A DNA stretch of 64,000 nt from Stratiolaelaps scimitus (GCA_019614645.1 JABWDB010000004.1:3162001-3226000), one strand, 5' to 3'; positions 31,761 through 44,222 are shown, numbered from the stretch's first letter. Notes: a model not told the origin generated them from the letters alone. Numbers and translations are program-made.

Positions 31761-34700
31761 CTTAGGCTGACTAATGTCAGGTCGGGTTTAGGGCGCCCCT
31801 ATAATGTCCAGCATATCGAAAGAGGAAAAAAGAAGTACTTGAACATGGGAGCTCATAGCCACAGCTAAGTATGAACCAGTATGTCCAGTTGTAGTGAAAT
31901 TCATTGGAATATTGATCGGGCGGCGACCCGGTACTATTTAAATCATAGTACTAATATGATCTTATGGTCTCAATCATTCGACCAGCATATGCCATAGTAT
32001 AAAATTAAGAAGTACGTTACTTAACCACAGCAGTGGAACTCGTATGAATGTAATTTGTCACCTTAGTCAGCAGTGTCCTCAATTTCTATTATATCCTATT
32101 GAGCAGTAAAGTTATAAAGGTAGTTTAGTTATCGATTATTGATGAAATTAAGCAGCGACCCAAAAATTCTGCCCTTCATATATATATATATTTCATATTA
32201 GGCTCACTTCGATTTGTATTAAGGCACTCAAGAGCTTTCTGAAGACTTTCCAACAACAAAAATGCCCTACCTCGTGTACGGCTTCGCCGCATTTCGTTCG
32301 CGTTCATTATGATTGTTCATTTTATGAAATATTCACATGGCACTCTCAGCCTAACGTTTAAGGAGGTTCTTTCAACAAAGAATTAACTACTAGGTAATCC
32401 TGCGTCTACTTTCTCTATATCACCGTTGTCTTGACAAAATGATTATCCACTTTTTGTAGACAATCGCTGATGATATAACTAACTATAGTCTACGTTGTTT
32501 CGATGACTGATAACCTTGGAAAATGGCGAAATTACACTTGCATGGCCATGTTATTTAGCCATATTACAAAACTATAAAATACAACCACAAAAGAACGGGT
32601 CGCGGCTACTCCAGCTTGAGGTAAATATGTGACCTGAGCCTCTCATATTTTTATTTTGATATACTTCGACGATATTCGCTGTCCGCCATCGTTTGGTACT
32701 GATCAACCGAGGAACACGTTTGCTTGTTGCCAAGGGAGATTCCTGCCTTATCCACGTTGGCTATATGCAGCCATTGCCTGCAGTTAGTGCCTTTTGAATG
32801 CTACGCTCCATGTGACATCATGCGAACTTCTGAACTCTGAGCCATATAATCCAATGGGTCTGAGCCCCTACCGCTTGACCTGATGAGACGGTCCTAACAA
32901 TATATCCACGGAATATTTTACGACTAAATATACGAGACGCAGTGCAACGTTGAATGTTGAAGGGGAAGAGCGTGGATAGCGGGAATCTCCTCAAATGGTT
33001 TTTATCTGAGGGGCAGCCATGTTCAAGAGCTAATGAGAGATTGTTTTAATCGTGAAGGCATTGTCCGTACATTGATATTTCTTATTTTACTCCGATCTCT
33101 TACATTTAGGTAGGCATACTAGTCTAAGGCAGCAAAAGACCATCTATTGTGCGCGTGAACTCATTCTATGAACTCATTCTATTAGAGGTGGCAATTTTTA
33201 GCTTTAGTAGAAAACCTGCCTGGACTCCAGCAATGAACTTTGCTAGAAAAAAGCTCTATACTGAAAATTGAATCTCTATATATAGAAAAGGGTCTATATT
33301 AAAAGCTAAATCTCTATGCAATGGAAAAATATCTATATATCTATATATGAAAAATTAAAATTAAATGTAAAAAAAAGTGGTTCATCCATCCACTCGCACA
33401 TTTTCAATTTATCAAAGGGCACAAAAAACAGGGGACAGCTCTGCTTATTTCATTATGTGACCAAGCACACGTTCAGGTCCACGTAAAGCATCAAGTATAC
33501 ATAAAACAGATAGATTCTGCGCTCGCTTTCCGGAAATCTCTGGATCTTTTCAAATAAGACGCGTTACTCACCTCATCGATCCTTCCTTTGATTCAGCCAA
33601 AAACATGACCACGGTCGCTTAAGATATTGGCAAGCAATATTATTTTCACAATGGATACTACCTGCACTGTTATTCCTCTGACATATAGATCTACGTGTTA
33701 AACGCGGAAGTCCATTAATCACCATTATGCTATCGCGACGAAATTTAGTTTGAGCATTATATATATATATATATATATATATAGTGGTGATAAGGCTTCC
33801 ACGATAACGCGTTCGACCCCCAGTTGGGGGCAGGGTGCATTGACTTGTGATGCAACCATCACGTTTCTAGCTACACTTACTAAACGCGTAACAGGGCTGT
33901 GACAGGCTTTTGTTACTATGATAGGCTGAGAGTAGCAGTGCTGAATCTCTTGGACTGCACTGGCTACGCCAGTTTGATTCAGGCGACGCGTGAAGAACCG
34001 GCCCACGCACAGCATAAATATGGATAATAAATCACAAAGATTTTACGACGCAACTTTATTCATGGTCACTCTAGATGATATACTATTATATATGGATTTG
34101 TGTTAAAATGCTGCGAAGGAGGGGACCATTTGCGGAACAATTTCTTGCTGTGAAATAATATGAAAGCCTCTTTGGTCTTGACTCTATTATTGAAACTATA
34201 TGTATATTCTTGGAACTTTTTTCTCTCGTTCTTTTTAGTAATTCCTACTATTTTTTGCTCTTGTTTTATAATGTTTATGGCGATTTTTGCTAAAATGTCC
34301 CTATTCCTATAGAAGAATATTTGATACTCTTACTATTATCAATTTTGCTCCCCAAGTTATGGGCCCAAGATCGTCAGTGTTGGTCCGAATTATCGACGTT
34401 GTATAGGGCTCCATAATAAGGGTCCGCAACTACTCTGTCACGATTCGTGTAACGATTTTCTGAGTTTTGCATTTTTTTGCCGATCTCAATAGGTTTTCTT
34501 TGAAGAACGCCCTCCCGCTGAGATCAACGATCAATTATAGTGAAAGCATAATTATACCAAGAAATGAGGGGAGCACTTTCCACGAAACTTCGGAAGTCAG
34601 TTGAGGGTGGGAAACAGTTATAGGAAAACATAATTATTTCTGCTCCGTCTCCCTAAATGCTCTCGCCTACGCTCTGCCATTCACCATTTACAAGTACGGG

Positions 34701-35010
34701 TTATGATTGAACCTTGTATTCATATATTGGATTGTTCTTTTGTAATGATTTGTAGTGGACCACTACTCATTTGAGAGACAGTCGTTATTATTCTCAGTAT
34801 TCATGAGGGGAGCTACTGTGGATTTTAAATAATGGCATTTCACTCCTTTGGAGCGATTCGGGTCGAATTTTATTTAATAATCGATGCGATCTAAGAACCG
34901 TTTTTCTTCTTGTCATTCATTGCTTGCCGGGGCGAATTGACGCACGCCAATACATCGAATACTGTCTCAATAATGGCAAGACGCCACACTCGGATCTAGA
35001 CTAAGTTACT
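31760..35010. other. Unannotated AT-rich DNA
   Basis: No gene is supported. An AT-rich degenerate repeat of CTCTATAT-like words lies at 33255-33350, and a short (TA)n at 32178-32191. Confidence 0.45.
33758..33783. repeat. (TA)n microsatellite
   Basis: About 13 TA dinucleotides. Confidence 0.95.
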
Positions 35011-35011
35011 G

Positions 35012-35107
35012 TAATACTTCCAAACGAAAACACTTCGAACGCGGTACCGTGGACGTTAAATGTTGGCTGAAAGCTAGCCTGAAAAAGTTTAGTTTAATAC
35101 TTTCAAA
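35012..35107 (+). mobile_element. Short retroposon tail insertion with probable 13-bp TSD
   Basis: The tail CCGTGGACGTTAAATGTTGG continues CTGAAAGCTAGCCTGAAAAA; GGCTG pairs with TAGCC through one G-T wobble. TAATACTTCCAAA (35012-35024) and TAATACTTTCAAA (35095-35107) match at 12 of 13 bases and bracket a 70-bp insert. The plausibility of the TSD is moderate because the flanks are AT-rich. Confidence 0.65.
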
Positions 35108-35825
35108 ATTGATTGTAGACATACCTAACCGATACGAGGCTCATTCTTTTCTATCTAACGCAAGTTCGCCTATCATGAGACACAGTAAGACATTTTGGGG
35201 GCACGGCAACGTCATTGCTTCATCTTCGCTGACGAAATCGTCACAAAGGATTGAGTCGAATTATTGCCTAGGTAGATTACAGCCTTCATTCAACTGGCAA
35301 ATAATGACATGCTGATGATCGCTGCTCTTTTGCATCTAATTCATGTGGTGGGTGATGCTAGTCTGATGTCCTTCGGGAGTCCCAAATTATCCGTGGACTT
35401 TGTAGAATTTGGAAACATAGAGTAAAGCCCCTGTGCGCGGTATGACTACGCTCGTGCTTATTACTCTGAACAATCAATCGATTGGGATCACTAATGGGGT
35501 CAACTATCGAGTAGGTTGTGGTAGTCTACTACTGTATTCATCGTACGTGAAATCGAGATCTGATTATTGTATTGAACGTACGTTTTTTTTTCGAAGATCC
35601 TCGCAGTTTGTTGGATTGGTCAATAGGGAGCTATTATGTTTAGAGATTATTATCCTGTCTTATATTCCAAAGCCCGTTAGGTTCGTATGTATGTGCCGAC
35701 AATTTCGAGAACAGCTCTAACGATTTCGCTGATATTTGTGTCTTAGTCTGGTCTGACGAGAAAACACAATAGTGAAAAGGGCATGCTTTGGAAAAAAAAC
35801 TGGCTCATGTATAAAAGTACAAAAG

Positions 35826-36059
35826 ATACTTAACCGATGGGAAGTTGTGAACCGAGGAGGAGATGGCATTCGGATCGTTATTCCGCCAACAATTGTGAAT
35901 TTGCAAAACATTTAACTGCAGGAGTTTCTGAGAGAAATCGGCAACACGCTAGAGGTTGCAAGAAATTATTACAGGTGGATCCCAATGCCAGGGTGGGATC
36001 GCTCACTCAACGGGGTGGAATTATTGCTGTCACGAGACGCCGCTGGCCGAACTGGCTAA
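35826..36059 (+). pseudogene. Ty3/Gypsy-like integrase remnant
   Basis: A plus frame with one stop (35910 region) reads RIVIPPTIVNLQNI, then LQEFLREIG, then ARNYYRWIPMPGWDRSL. This is the order in Gypsy integrase N-termini: R.VIP..L....L...H...GH.G, then AR.YYWPGM..DI. The His pair of the HHCC finger is lost and the Cys pair is not seen. Nothing else of the element (RT, RNase H, LTRs) is recognisable nearby. Confidence 0.45.
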
Positions 36060-36079
36060 ATTATACAATCAGGATAATT

Positions 36080-36290
36080 AGATAAAACAACACCTGCATA
36101 AGGGATTTACTGCAACTATGTAATTGCATTTGTGGAGCGGCGTGATGAGGTGATAGCAGTAAACAAAAGGAATGAGGAGAACAATGCAGTGGGTTGACTA
36201 ACTCAGAATAATGAGAGAACTGTAACGAGATAATTGCGGCGAAGGAACAGCGATAGTCGCGAGAGAGTAGAATTATCAGTAACAAAGTTA
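36080..36290. repeat. Purine-biased degenerate repeat
   Basis: It has the same texture as the stretch at 31380-31760, with GATAATTGCGG, AACGAGATAA and AGGAATGAGGAG-like words. Possibly the same decayed minisatellite family. Confidence 0.3.
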
Positions 36291-36727
36291 TAGGGTTTCA
36301 AACAACAAGGTCTAGGTTAAGGTTTGATAGGGAAATGCCGCAAGTCAATGTTAGCAAACGTCTGTTGCGCCTGTTTGGAGGGGCATGTTGGGACAGGTAT
36401 GATGAGATGCTCGAACGTGATTCTCCATGACCGCCAAAGGTGGTAATTAATTAGCCCAATACACATGAGCATAGTGACATAAGCGCGCAGTGTGCTATGT
36501 GTGTTGCGATTCGTTAGAACACCGCTCCCCATACGGACTATGAACTGATAGCGTTATCCTGTTTTAATTTTTGGGATCTCGATCATATCGTCAACCTGTT
36601 TTGGTCTTCGGTCAAACAAAAGCGGCTCATTAAATAGATACGATAACCGGTGATCATAATACGATGGCATTTATTTTAGCTTACCAAGTCCAGCTTACGT
36701 AAATCGGCATCAATGAAAAATTTCGGA

Positions 36728-36759
36728 ACTAAATTTAGCAGCACGTTGCTAAATTTAGT
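36728..36759. repeat. Perfect 13-bp inverted repeat
   Basis: ACTAAATTTAGCA and its reverse complement TGCTAAATTTAGT are separated by 6 bases. Confidence 0.85.
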
Positions 36760-38539
36760 AGAGTGCAACTGATTCTTGGGCGGGCTCGGAGAGATCGACG
36801 AGCTCGACTGTCAGTCGAGAGTACACCCAGATGACTATAGACTTTGTGAAATCTCAAAATGCAGTTTGGAGAAAATTTTTCGTAATGCGATGCACACCGC
36901 GATCAGCTCATTGCAATACACGAGTCCTACGTTTGCTATCAACTATTACAAGCTAGTCCGCAGACATACACATATATGCTGTACTCGCTTTAGGACTCTG
37001 CCGCAACGCTACTCGCGCCGTCTTCATTCTACTGTATCCCGCAAATTATGCCGCATGTGTTCAAATCCCTACGTTCGGAGAGCTGGCCCATCCACGCGGA
37101 CACTATGATACATTGTACTAAATGTATATATATATATTCATGACGCGCGCACAGTAGGGTCACCGAACTAAATATTTACTATGCGTTCGCAATAGCAGAC
37201 GCAAGCAAGCGGTGAGTCTTGGCGCCTAGGTACTTGCTTTTATACCTTTCTAGCCACAGCTGAACTCTGCCGCCTAATCTAAAACAAGCAACGTGAACGA
37301 GAAAAGTTGGCACGCAAACGTCATGAATGGCACATGCGAGTTGTGAATGACTTTTTTCTCGAATACAGCGCGGCCTTTCGAACGCGTGGCGTCACCGTTC
37401 TGCGTTCGCAGTGACAACGTAACAGTGGGCGAAGTTTGCGCGAAGCGAAACTGTGGGAAAACCTTGGTAGTCGTGGGATTGTCGCATAAAAGGCGCTTTT
37501 AAAATCTAGAAGAAAAAAACACGTTAAGAGCTCCTGTCTGAGGGAAGCGTCCGTGAATTGGCGGGAAAAGGTGAACCAACCACAATGTCTATATCATATA
37601 TCGCAAGAACTCAACGAGGAAATCGCTTTTCCTTTACAGAGTTTGGCACTAACCTCCAGAGCGGGTTGATGCATCAAATGTCTTGAAACTGCTGATGCGA
37701 TACCGAGTTTGTATCGTAGCTTTTACAGTGGGTGCATCCTGGAAAAGATCTGTCATGTTTGGTCGGAAACACATTGCCACAGAAATGTGTAACGTGGAGA
37801 TCTGCTAGTATACCTATTTTATTGGTCAGCTGATTTTTTTTTTACTAAGCGTAAGTTGAGGAGTCCATAGTTGATCTAATAATCAGGTATTGGCAGTGCT
37901 ATATAACATTTCTACAATGCTATAATTTATAATTGTCATTACAGAAAATCTTAACAACTTATGATTACGCTTCTTCACGGATATCGTTAAAACTCCGTCT
38001 GTTCGATGGCCTCCCGCCTCGCTTGACAGGTTACTGTAAAGTGATTAAACCTGTCTGTACCCGATTTTTTTCTACCGATACCGTTGTCTGACGCGATCAA
38101 TAGAAAAGGTTTCTACTAATTTTATTTTTAGCACAGGTTAAATATCGCCATCTGTTTGTCTGATTAAGAGAGCCTCTTTTAACATCAATGTAACGAGATA
38201 TCAAGTACATCCTCTCTAACGATCCATATAATGTGATTATATTAATAATTAATATCGGCGGGAGTGTCTGGGAACCGACGCTGCAGTGACCCCGTAAAGT
38301 GCTGATTCGCAGTTCAGATAAAAATACCCCGTAGGGAGGCGTCCAACCAGCCATGGCTCGTCTATATTAACTCACCACGATAAAAATCCTCTGGTCACCC
38401 TTTCATGTCAAAGGCGGTCAAAGGTCAATATCAGAAAACTCTCACATTCGACCGATGCATCATTAACTTGCTTGGAATTCTCATATATCCGCATCCAACC
38501 AGCAGAGGGACAAGTGAATGATCCAAGTGAAGTATGCAC

Positions 38540-38586
38540 ATATATATATATATATATATATATTATACAAAGAGAGAGAGAGAGAA
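38540..38586. repeat. (TA)n followed by (GA)n
   Basis: TA repeats at 38540-38563, then GA repeats at 38571-38586. Confidence 0.93.
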
Positions 38587-40944
38587 AATTAGAGGCATCC
38601 CAATGTTGCAGTACGGAGACGCATTCAGTGTACATCAGCAGTTCGTGCCGCATGCGGGAAAGCCATTATGAGGTAGTCGCATGGGCGGTAGTCCAGAATA
38701 ACGCATATTGGACTGTGTTCAGTGGATTCCGGAAAGTGGCCATATACCTTTCCTATGACGGAAAACTTCCTTCCTGCTCTATGAATATTTTTCCCGCGGA
38801 CTGATGCTCAACGTGGATCCCGCGTTGCACCCGCGCCAGTAAACGTAATAGTTGCGTATTGGCAAGTATAATAGGCTGCCTACTTATATGTCTGGTGGTG
38901 GCTTGCCCTTGGCGGTTAACTCTCTCTCTCTCCTACTTGTTTGCGGTCGCCCTGGAATCCACGAATAGCACCACAATTTGTGGCTGCTCGTTAAGTGGAT
39001 GTTTAATATTGGGGTATGGTCTAAATTGCCCATAGCCTTTTTGTTGGAGAAAACCCAGATATGTCTACGAGGACCGACTCCCCTAAACGAAATAATTAAG
39101 ATGATTCCATGAGGGCAATATTATCTATTTCTGGTTAAAAAACACTCCGACTGCTCTTGTCGACATCCTCTGCTGACAATTCCCTAAAACAATGTCCAGC
39201 CTTGCAGCTATATTAAACGAAGATCCGAGGCTGGCTGAATGTGAAGCTTAAGTGGGCCGTGGGTTTAATGGGCGAGTCTGCCATTCCATCAAGCAGGGCC
39301 ATGGTTCACAGTATCAGAGCAAAGCCTTATTCGAACCGAGGCCTGGTCTGCGTGATGCATCTCCCGTCACAAAAAACCAAGAACAAGGTCAGAAATGGCG
39401 GTACCGAGCTCCGTCCTAAAAGCGACAGGCTTTTCGAGTCAACCTTAAAATAGATCTAAGATCCACTTTATAAAAAGTAAAATTTTCGTGCCAGAATGGT
39501 TATGTAAACCCAATGCAAGATCATTTGGTTTTCATTCTCTAAAGAATGACTTTTAACACGGTGAAAACTGCTGATATGAATAGAAAAACACAACCACCTA
39601 ACGTTTAAGTGTTATCTTCTGATTTTTCATCGATATTATTTTGAATGGTTTTCACTTTTTGTACTACCGTGACATAAAGACGCTCGGCAAGTCGCGGTAT
39701 GGGACCAAATCGCATTTAGTATGCACCCGTAACTAGTATTAATAGTCTTGAGATAAAGGTATGTCGGGCAGACAGCGAACGGCACCCGACTGCAGTAGTC
39801 CATCTGGCTTCCATTTCATGCAGAATACGATTTCGAGAGATTTGATGGTTGTCAGTTAAGTGAAGGAATATCAGTCTTACTTTGTGACATCGATTACTAT
39901 TCATTGCACTCCCTTTAACATATTCAAATTAATTCCAACCCTGCCATAGGCAATAAGTCCTTAGAGAATACGTAGCCTCAGTTAAAGGTTAGAGAAAAAT
40001 GAGGGTGCCGTTACTAGAGGAACGTTCTAATTTACGGCCAGTTTCACATATTTCCCGAATTGGGCATTAAAACCTTCCCTTCAATTGGCTGACTTCGAGG
40101 AAAACGCCAATATGAGTCAAGGAGAATACTCTAGTGTCGACCCCCAATTCTATAATATCTCCTTTTCTGCCATATCTATCCACGAGGGTTCGACCGTAAA
40201 ACAGGCAGGTGGGTCGACATCAGACGCACTCTTCAAAAAAGCTGCCTTGACATTTGGACGCAATCAGTTACGTCTTCATTGACAGTCGAGTAGTTTCAAT
40301 GTGTTCAAGAGGAAGAATCCTTGGAGATTTTTTGCACATGCTTCCCGGGTTCCTGGCACCAAGACAGGTCACAGTGTCGATAATACCTGAGGGGGGTCGA
40401 TATCTACGCACTCTCCCCTCTCGTCAAATGCGGTGAGGATATCCACCTCAGGCATTGGAGTGAATATCTTCACCTCTGAATCGGGGCATATAGAACCGAA
40501 TGGTGGTATCAGCTTCTGCTACAAGTGAGGCACAGTGGTAAATACATTAACAGTTTGCGTCCCTTTATTTAACGAGAGCTAACGATTAGATTTATTTAAT
40601 GAGTCTATTGATTTCCGAGAAAAACGTCTTTTCTGAACAACTTGATAATCATCTATGCTACTGGGCATGTATCGTTTCAAGAGGCCACTATGCGACTATG
40701 ACGTACGCTGGCCACGCATGGCTATAATATTAGGTATCGCAAGTCTTGGTAGGATAGGAGTTGACCATGAGGTTACAGCTCAAATTGCTTAATATGACGT
40801 TCACTTGGGAATATTATTAAATGTCAACTAGCGTATACACACTATGTTTGTGTAATCAAATTGCAGCTTGAAAATACGCCGGGTTGATTTGGCGAAACAC
40901 GTCCTTACACAACAGAACTCCGGGCGAATTGATTGTGAGACGGG

Positions 40945-40975
40945 TTGTTTGTGAATTGTTTGCGAATTGTTTGTG
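40945..40975. repeat. 11-bp tandem repeat, about 2.8 copies
   Basis: TTGTTTGTGAA, TTGTTTGCGAA and TTGTTTGTG are adjacent. Confidence 0.9.
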
Positions 40976-41312
40976 TGCCGAGGTCAAGAGCTTCGAGCAA
41001 GTGGTTAAGAAGCATGGCAAAGTATTCACGAACATACGAAGCCCTCATTATAATACACTATAATAGTTGAGCTTTATCAAAATGATATGTTCGCATTCGT
41101 TTGCAATTATCGTTTTGATAGAACTCAATTTTTCTATATCAGCACTTAATGAAGCATATATCAACAGAAAATACACAAGACGGATATAAAATATGGCGTG
41201 CGAGCTTCTCCTGTATTTTCCTACTCCATCAATCACCCCACTCGTATGGACGCACCCGCTTGCATCTGTCGACAGATACTAATTGCTGAATATCACAAGC
41301 ATGAGAAAAATT

Positions 41313-41371
41313 CAAAAATGCGTTAACCAACATTAACACACTCCAAAAACGCGTTAACCAACATTAACAGA
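41313..41371. repeat. 31-bp direct tandem duplication
   Basis: CGTTAACCAACATTAACA occurs at 41321 and again at 41352, each after an AAAA-TG/CG context, giving a 31-bp period and two copies. Confidence 0.9.
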
Positions 41372-41730
41372 TGTACAAAGTTAACAGCGAGCCATGTAAC
41401 ATTGTTTTGTTGCCCAACAGTATTAACGTAAGGCAGGATGATACCAGACAGATCCCCTGGCTCTGTTGCTTCACTCGATCTGCACGGGGCATTCTGCAGA
41501 CGAGTGAAATATGAAATTTAGACGGTTATTAGTGTTACACAAACGATATAGAGAGACACAGTTCCGTTGACCAGCGGTGGCAAAAACATAGACCTACGTG
41601 TGCTTCTTGCGAATGAATTTCTTCGCGATTGCCAGATATTAGCTCGCCGCCTTAGACGAGATGAACGAGAAGATCTGCCGAACGATGGCAAAGTGGATTA
41701 AGTAATTTTTGAAGAAAACAGGACTTATGT

Positions 41731-41818
41731 AATGGCCTTACAATGTATCCTTCACTATACATTGTAAGGCCATTCTATTATAATTACTCACAATATATAA
41801 GGTAATTATAACAGAATG
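41731..41818. repeat. Two adjacent hairpins (18-bp and 17-bp arms)
   Basis: AATGGCCTTACAATGTAT at 41731-41748 is exactly complementary to 41757-41774 across an 8-nt loop. It is followed at once by a second inverted repeat, 41771-41787 with 41802-41818, matching at 16 of 17 positions. The two structures share the bases CATT, so they are alternatives at the junction. There is no ORF or terminator context. Confidence 0.88.
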
Positions 41819-42244
41819 AATGTGATTGAAATGTGATAATACCATGTGCTAGTCTGTCTCTGCGTCAGCTTGCTTGACAACCTGGCACCCGGAAATATTT
41901 GTCGGATACCTCCAGTGTCACCTCGCAAAAACAGAAGTCACGTAACCAATCATAAGAAGAGGATAGCCGAGCAACATAGCCACTGTTTGTCTGTTAGTAT
42001 AGCTGGCTTGGCTGGCGGTTGACTATCACTAGTGCGCGAGGGAACGCGATAGTCTGCACGTCAATCGCATCGGTTCACTTCCACTGGTGCTGCCCATAGC
42101 GCTGCTGTTGGTGCCGATCATCTCGATGTCTACACTCCGTCACCGCCACCGCCAGCACTTTGGGAACAGCTGTGCCATTCCAGATGGTGTGTTCATTAGA
42201 CGACATCGTTCCATGATCGTCCGTTGACTTGACTCATTCAATAT

Positions 42245-42293
42245 TCTCTCTCTCTCGCTCGCTCTCTCTCTCTCTCTCCCCCTCCTCTTTCTC
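42245..42293. repeat. (CT)n-rich pyrimidine tract
   Basis: A CT repeat with two CG interruptions followed by a C/T run. Confidence 0.95.
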
Positions 42294-42453
42294 TCGGTTC
42301 CTCTAGCCTAAACTGTCGTATCAGTGCCTCGAAGGCATGTGATATCACAAGACGAGAAGATCACCCGAACGCCTGCTTCTTGCTTGGCATAGCTGAGTGA
42401 CCGAACTCTGAGAGCGAGATCGGCGAGGCTGGTAAGAGCAGAGAAAACGTGTG

Positions 42454-42454
<1 letters not shown>

Positions 42455-42486
<32 letters not shown>
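42455..42486. repeat. (GA)n tract
   Basis: About 15 GA dinucleotides, opposite in strand sense to the CT tract 170 bases earlier. Confidence 0.95.
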
Positions 42487-42489
<3 letters not shown>

Positions 42490-42940
42490 TGAATCACCCG
42501 AAGTCGGCGCACTGTGCACAATTGGTTGAAGAAACCCGAGAAATACAAGAGAGTACTAGAATGAAAAGCGACACAGAAGACTCTATTTAGATAGAAACGT
42601 GCTATCTGCCATTTTGAGTGAAGCAGACCCGAACTCGGTATATCCGCCATTGTGGAACTTGGCAGTGACGAAGGGGGACGTGAGAAAGCGAAAACATTTA
42701 AGAACACTAGAAAATTCAAAGGTCTAGAGTGATCTGCTGTGGCCGCCACAGACATGGAAATAAAAGAACGATTGAAATCGTAGAGAAGCTTTTTGTTCTA
42801 ATGACATGAAGGCAAGCGAGGACTGCGGTTCGCAGTCGTCGCCGGTACAGTACTCCGGGCTCATTGATGATATTCAATCAAAGTTCATTGTCACCCTATG
42901 TAGGCTATTTTCTGATACAATTAATAGCAAATATACTACG

Positions 42941-42957
42941 GCACACACACACACACG
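42941..42957. repeat. (CA)n microsatellite
   Basis: About 8 CA units. Confidence 0.9.
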
Positions 42958-43532
42958 CTGCAAGGGCTTTTAGGCGCCAGGGCCAATCTTGTTAATGAGG
43001 CAATTGTTAACGTGACACGACAAATAGGACACATAAGAAATCATAATATTTACAAATATAGATTGTCTGGAAACGTTCAGTATGACAGAGTACTTGATGG
43101 ACTCCGTCGACCGCGTATCTAACAATCTCCCCCGCCCCACGACAGAGGTTTACATAAGTAGATCGTCCTACTTTACATTTTTCACCCTAACAAAACTCTG
43201 AACACATGTATGTGATCTAGGTCATCGGAAGATCCTAAATGGCGAATCGAGTGTCGGATAGGTTATCGTCGTAGGAAACAAGACCTAGTGCTTTGGATAG
43301 AACGACGGGCCTTCTCTTATAGTAATCTATCGTAAGGACACTTTCAGACGTCGTTTCAAAGTGACAATCGATCGGTGCTACTTTGTGGACTCTGAACGCA
43401 TAATGCATCCTTTTTTTCTTAAGTGCTATTGCGGCTTGAAGCAGTACAACATAAATGACGCTGCTAAGTGTATCCAAACTGTAATATAATTCCTTTGGTG
43501 TGGCGGGAAACTTTCTCAAGCGTTTGCAGTTA

Positions 43533-43819
43533 ATCCCACGCGGGTTCTGCTTTTCGAGCTGACCCTCAGCTGTTCCCCTATCTGACAGGCCTCAGCTATT
43601 AACCTTTAGGTATTACTATGAGGACCTGTCGGGGCCACCTTTGCTTATTCTTTGCCTTACTCGTACCTGACAAGAATCCTCAGATAAAGAAAGATGATAA
43701 AGAACTCCAAAGATTCTCCGCGTCTGACAGGATTTGAACCCAACACACACGTGTCCCTCCGGTCTACTAGCCTAAGACGCTCACCACTGGACCATCCAGG
43801 GGACATCCCACGCGGGTTC
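43533..43819 (-). mobile_element. 257-bp tRNA-derived SINE with perfect 15-bp TSD
   Basis: ATCCCACGCGGGTTC occurs at 43533-43547 and again at 43805-43819, bracketing a 257-bp insert read on minus. The 5' head is tRNA-like: CCTGGATGGTCCAGTGG with an A box (complement at 43784-43794) and a B box GGTTCAAATCC (complement at 43730-43740). It is followed by an unrelated body and a tail ending in AGCTG-AGGGT-CAGCT plus CGAAAA. The perfect TSD makes this the youngest SINE here. The target sequence itself (GCGGGTTCGAATC) looks like a B box, so the element may have landed in an older tRNA-related sequence. Confidence 0.9.
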
Positions 43820-44047
43820 GAATCACGGCGACTGCATCTAACCTGCCTACAACCGATTTCGCTACCATGTTCTAACTGGGGCGCCTCGCTATAGCGGTGT
43901 ATGATGTTTCTGCTGAAATAAAACCGCGAGGACGTATTTGGAAAGATACCAATGCTTAAACCTATGATATGCCCACCGAGTAGGAGTGTTATCGTGCTGG
44001 TCGTTGTTGTCTACAGAACCTCGCGAAGAATAGCAGGCCGATCGGCT

Positions 44048-44114
44048 GCCAAGATATACAAGTACAGCACCTTAGAGTCTAAGGTGCTGCCCTGCAGTAC
44101 TTGCATATCTTGGC
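44048..44114. repeat. Long near-perfect fold-back hairpin with 1-nt loop
   Basis: The arm 44048-44076 pairs with 44078-44114. Twenty-eight of 29 positions match, and the second arm carries an 8-nt bulge (CCCTGCAG). With almost no loop it is a palindrome; it lies about 100 bp beyond the 3' end of the LINE. Confidence 0.85.
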
Positions 44115-44205
44115 AACCCTGCTTTTATCCGTTGTTTTCTGTAAAAAGCTATGACCCACACGATAACATTCGTGCTCGGTTAGCATATCGTAGGCTCAAG
44201 CATTG

Positions 44206-44222
44206 ATATATATATATATATA
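44206..44222. repeat. (TA)n at the LINE 3' end
   Basis: A TA run immediately beyond the LINE 3' untranslated region on minus. It may be the terminal microsatellite of the LINE rather than an independent repeat. Confidence 0.7.

Larger units (their letters stand above)
36300..40940. other. Mostly unannotated DNA
   Basis: No supported gene. A 110-codon plus frame at 36776-37108 and a 65-codon frame at 40085-40282 (TTG start) carry no known motif. Confidence 0.4.
42000..42760. promoter_or_regulatory. Possible promoter/5' region with CT and GA tracts
   Basis: This region is GC-richer than its surroundings and is framed by a CT and a GA tract. GAGA-type tracts are common at arthropod promoters. 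A small ATG frame (42489-42590, MNHPKSAHCAQLVEETREI...) begins just after the GA tract and may be an upstream ORF or chance. No TATA or initiator can be fixed. Confidence 0.25.

Noticed and set aside
42345..42755. 136-codon minus frame with LSLSLSLS
   Set aside because: It reads through the (GA)n tract; there is no recognisable domain on either side.
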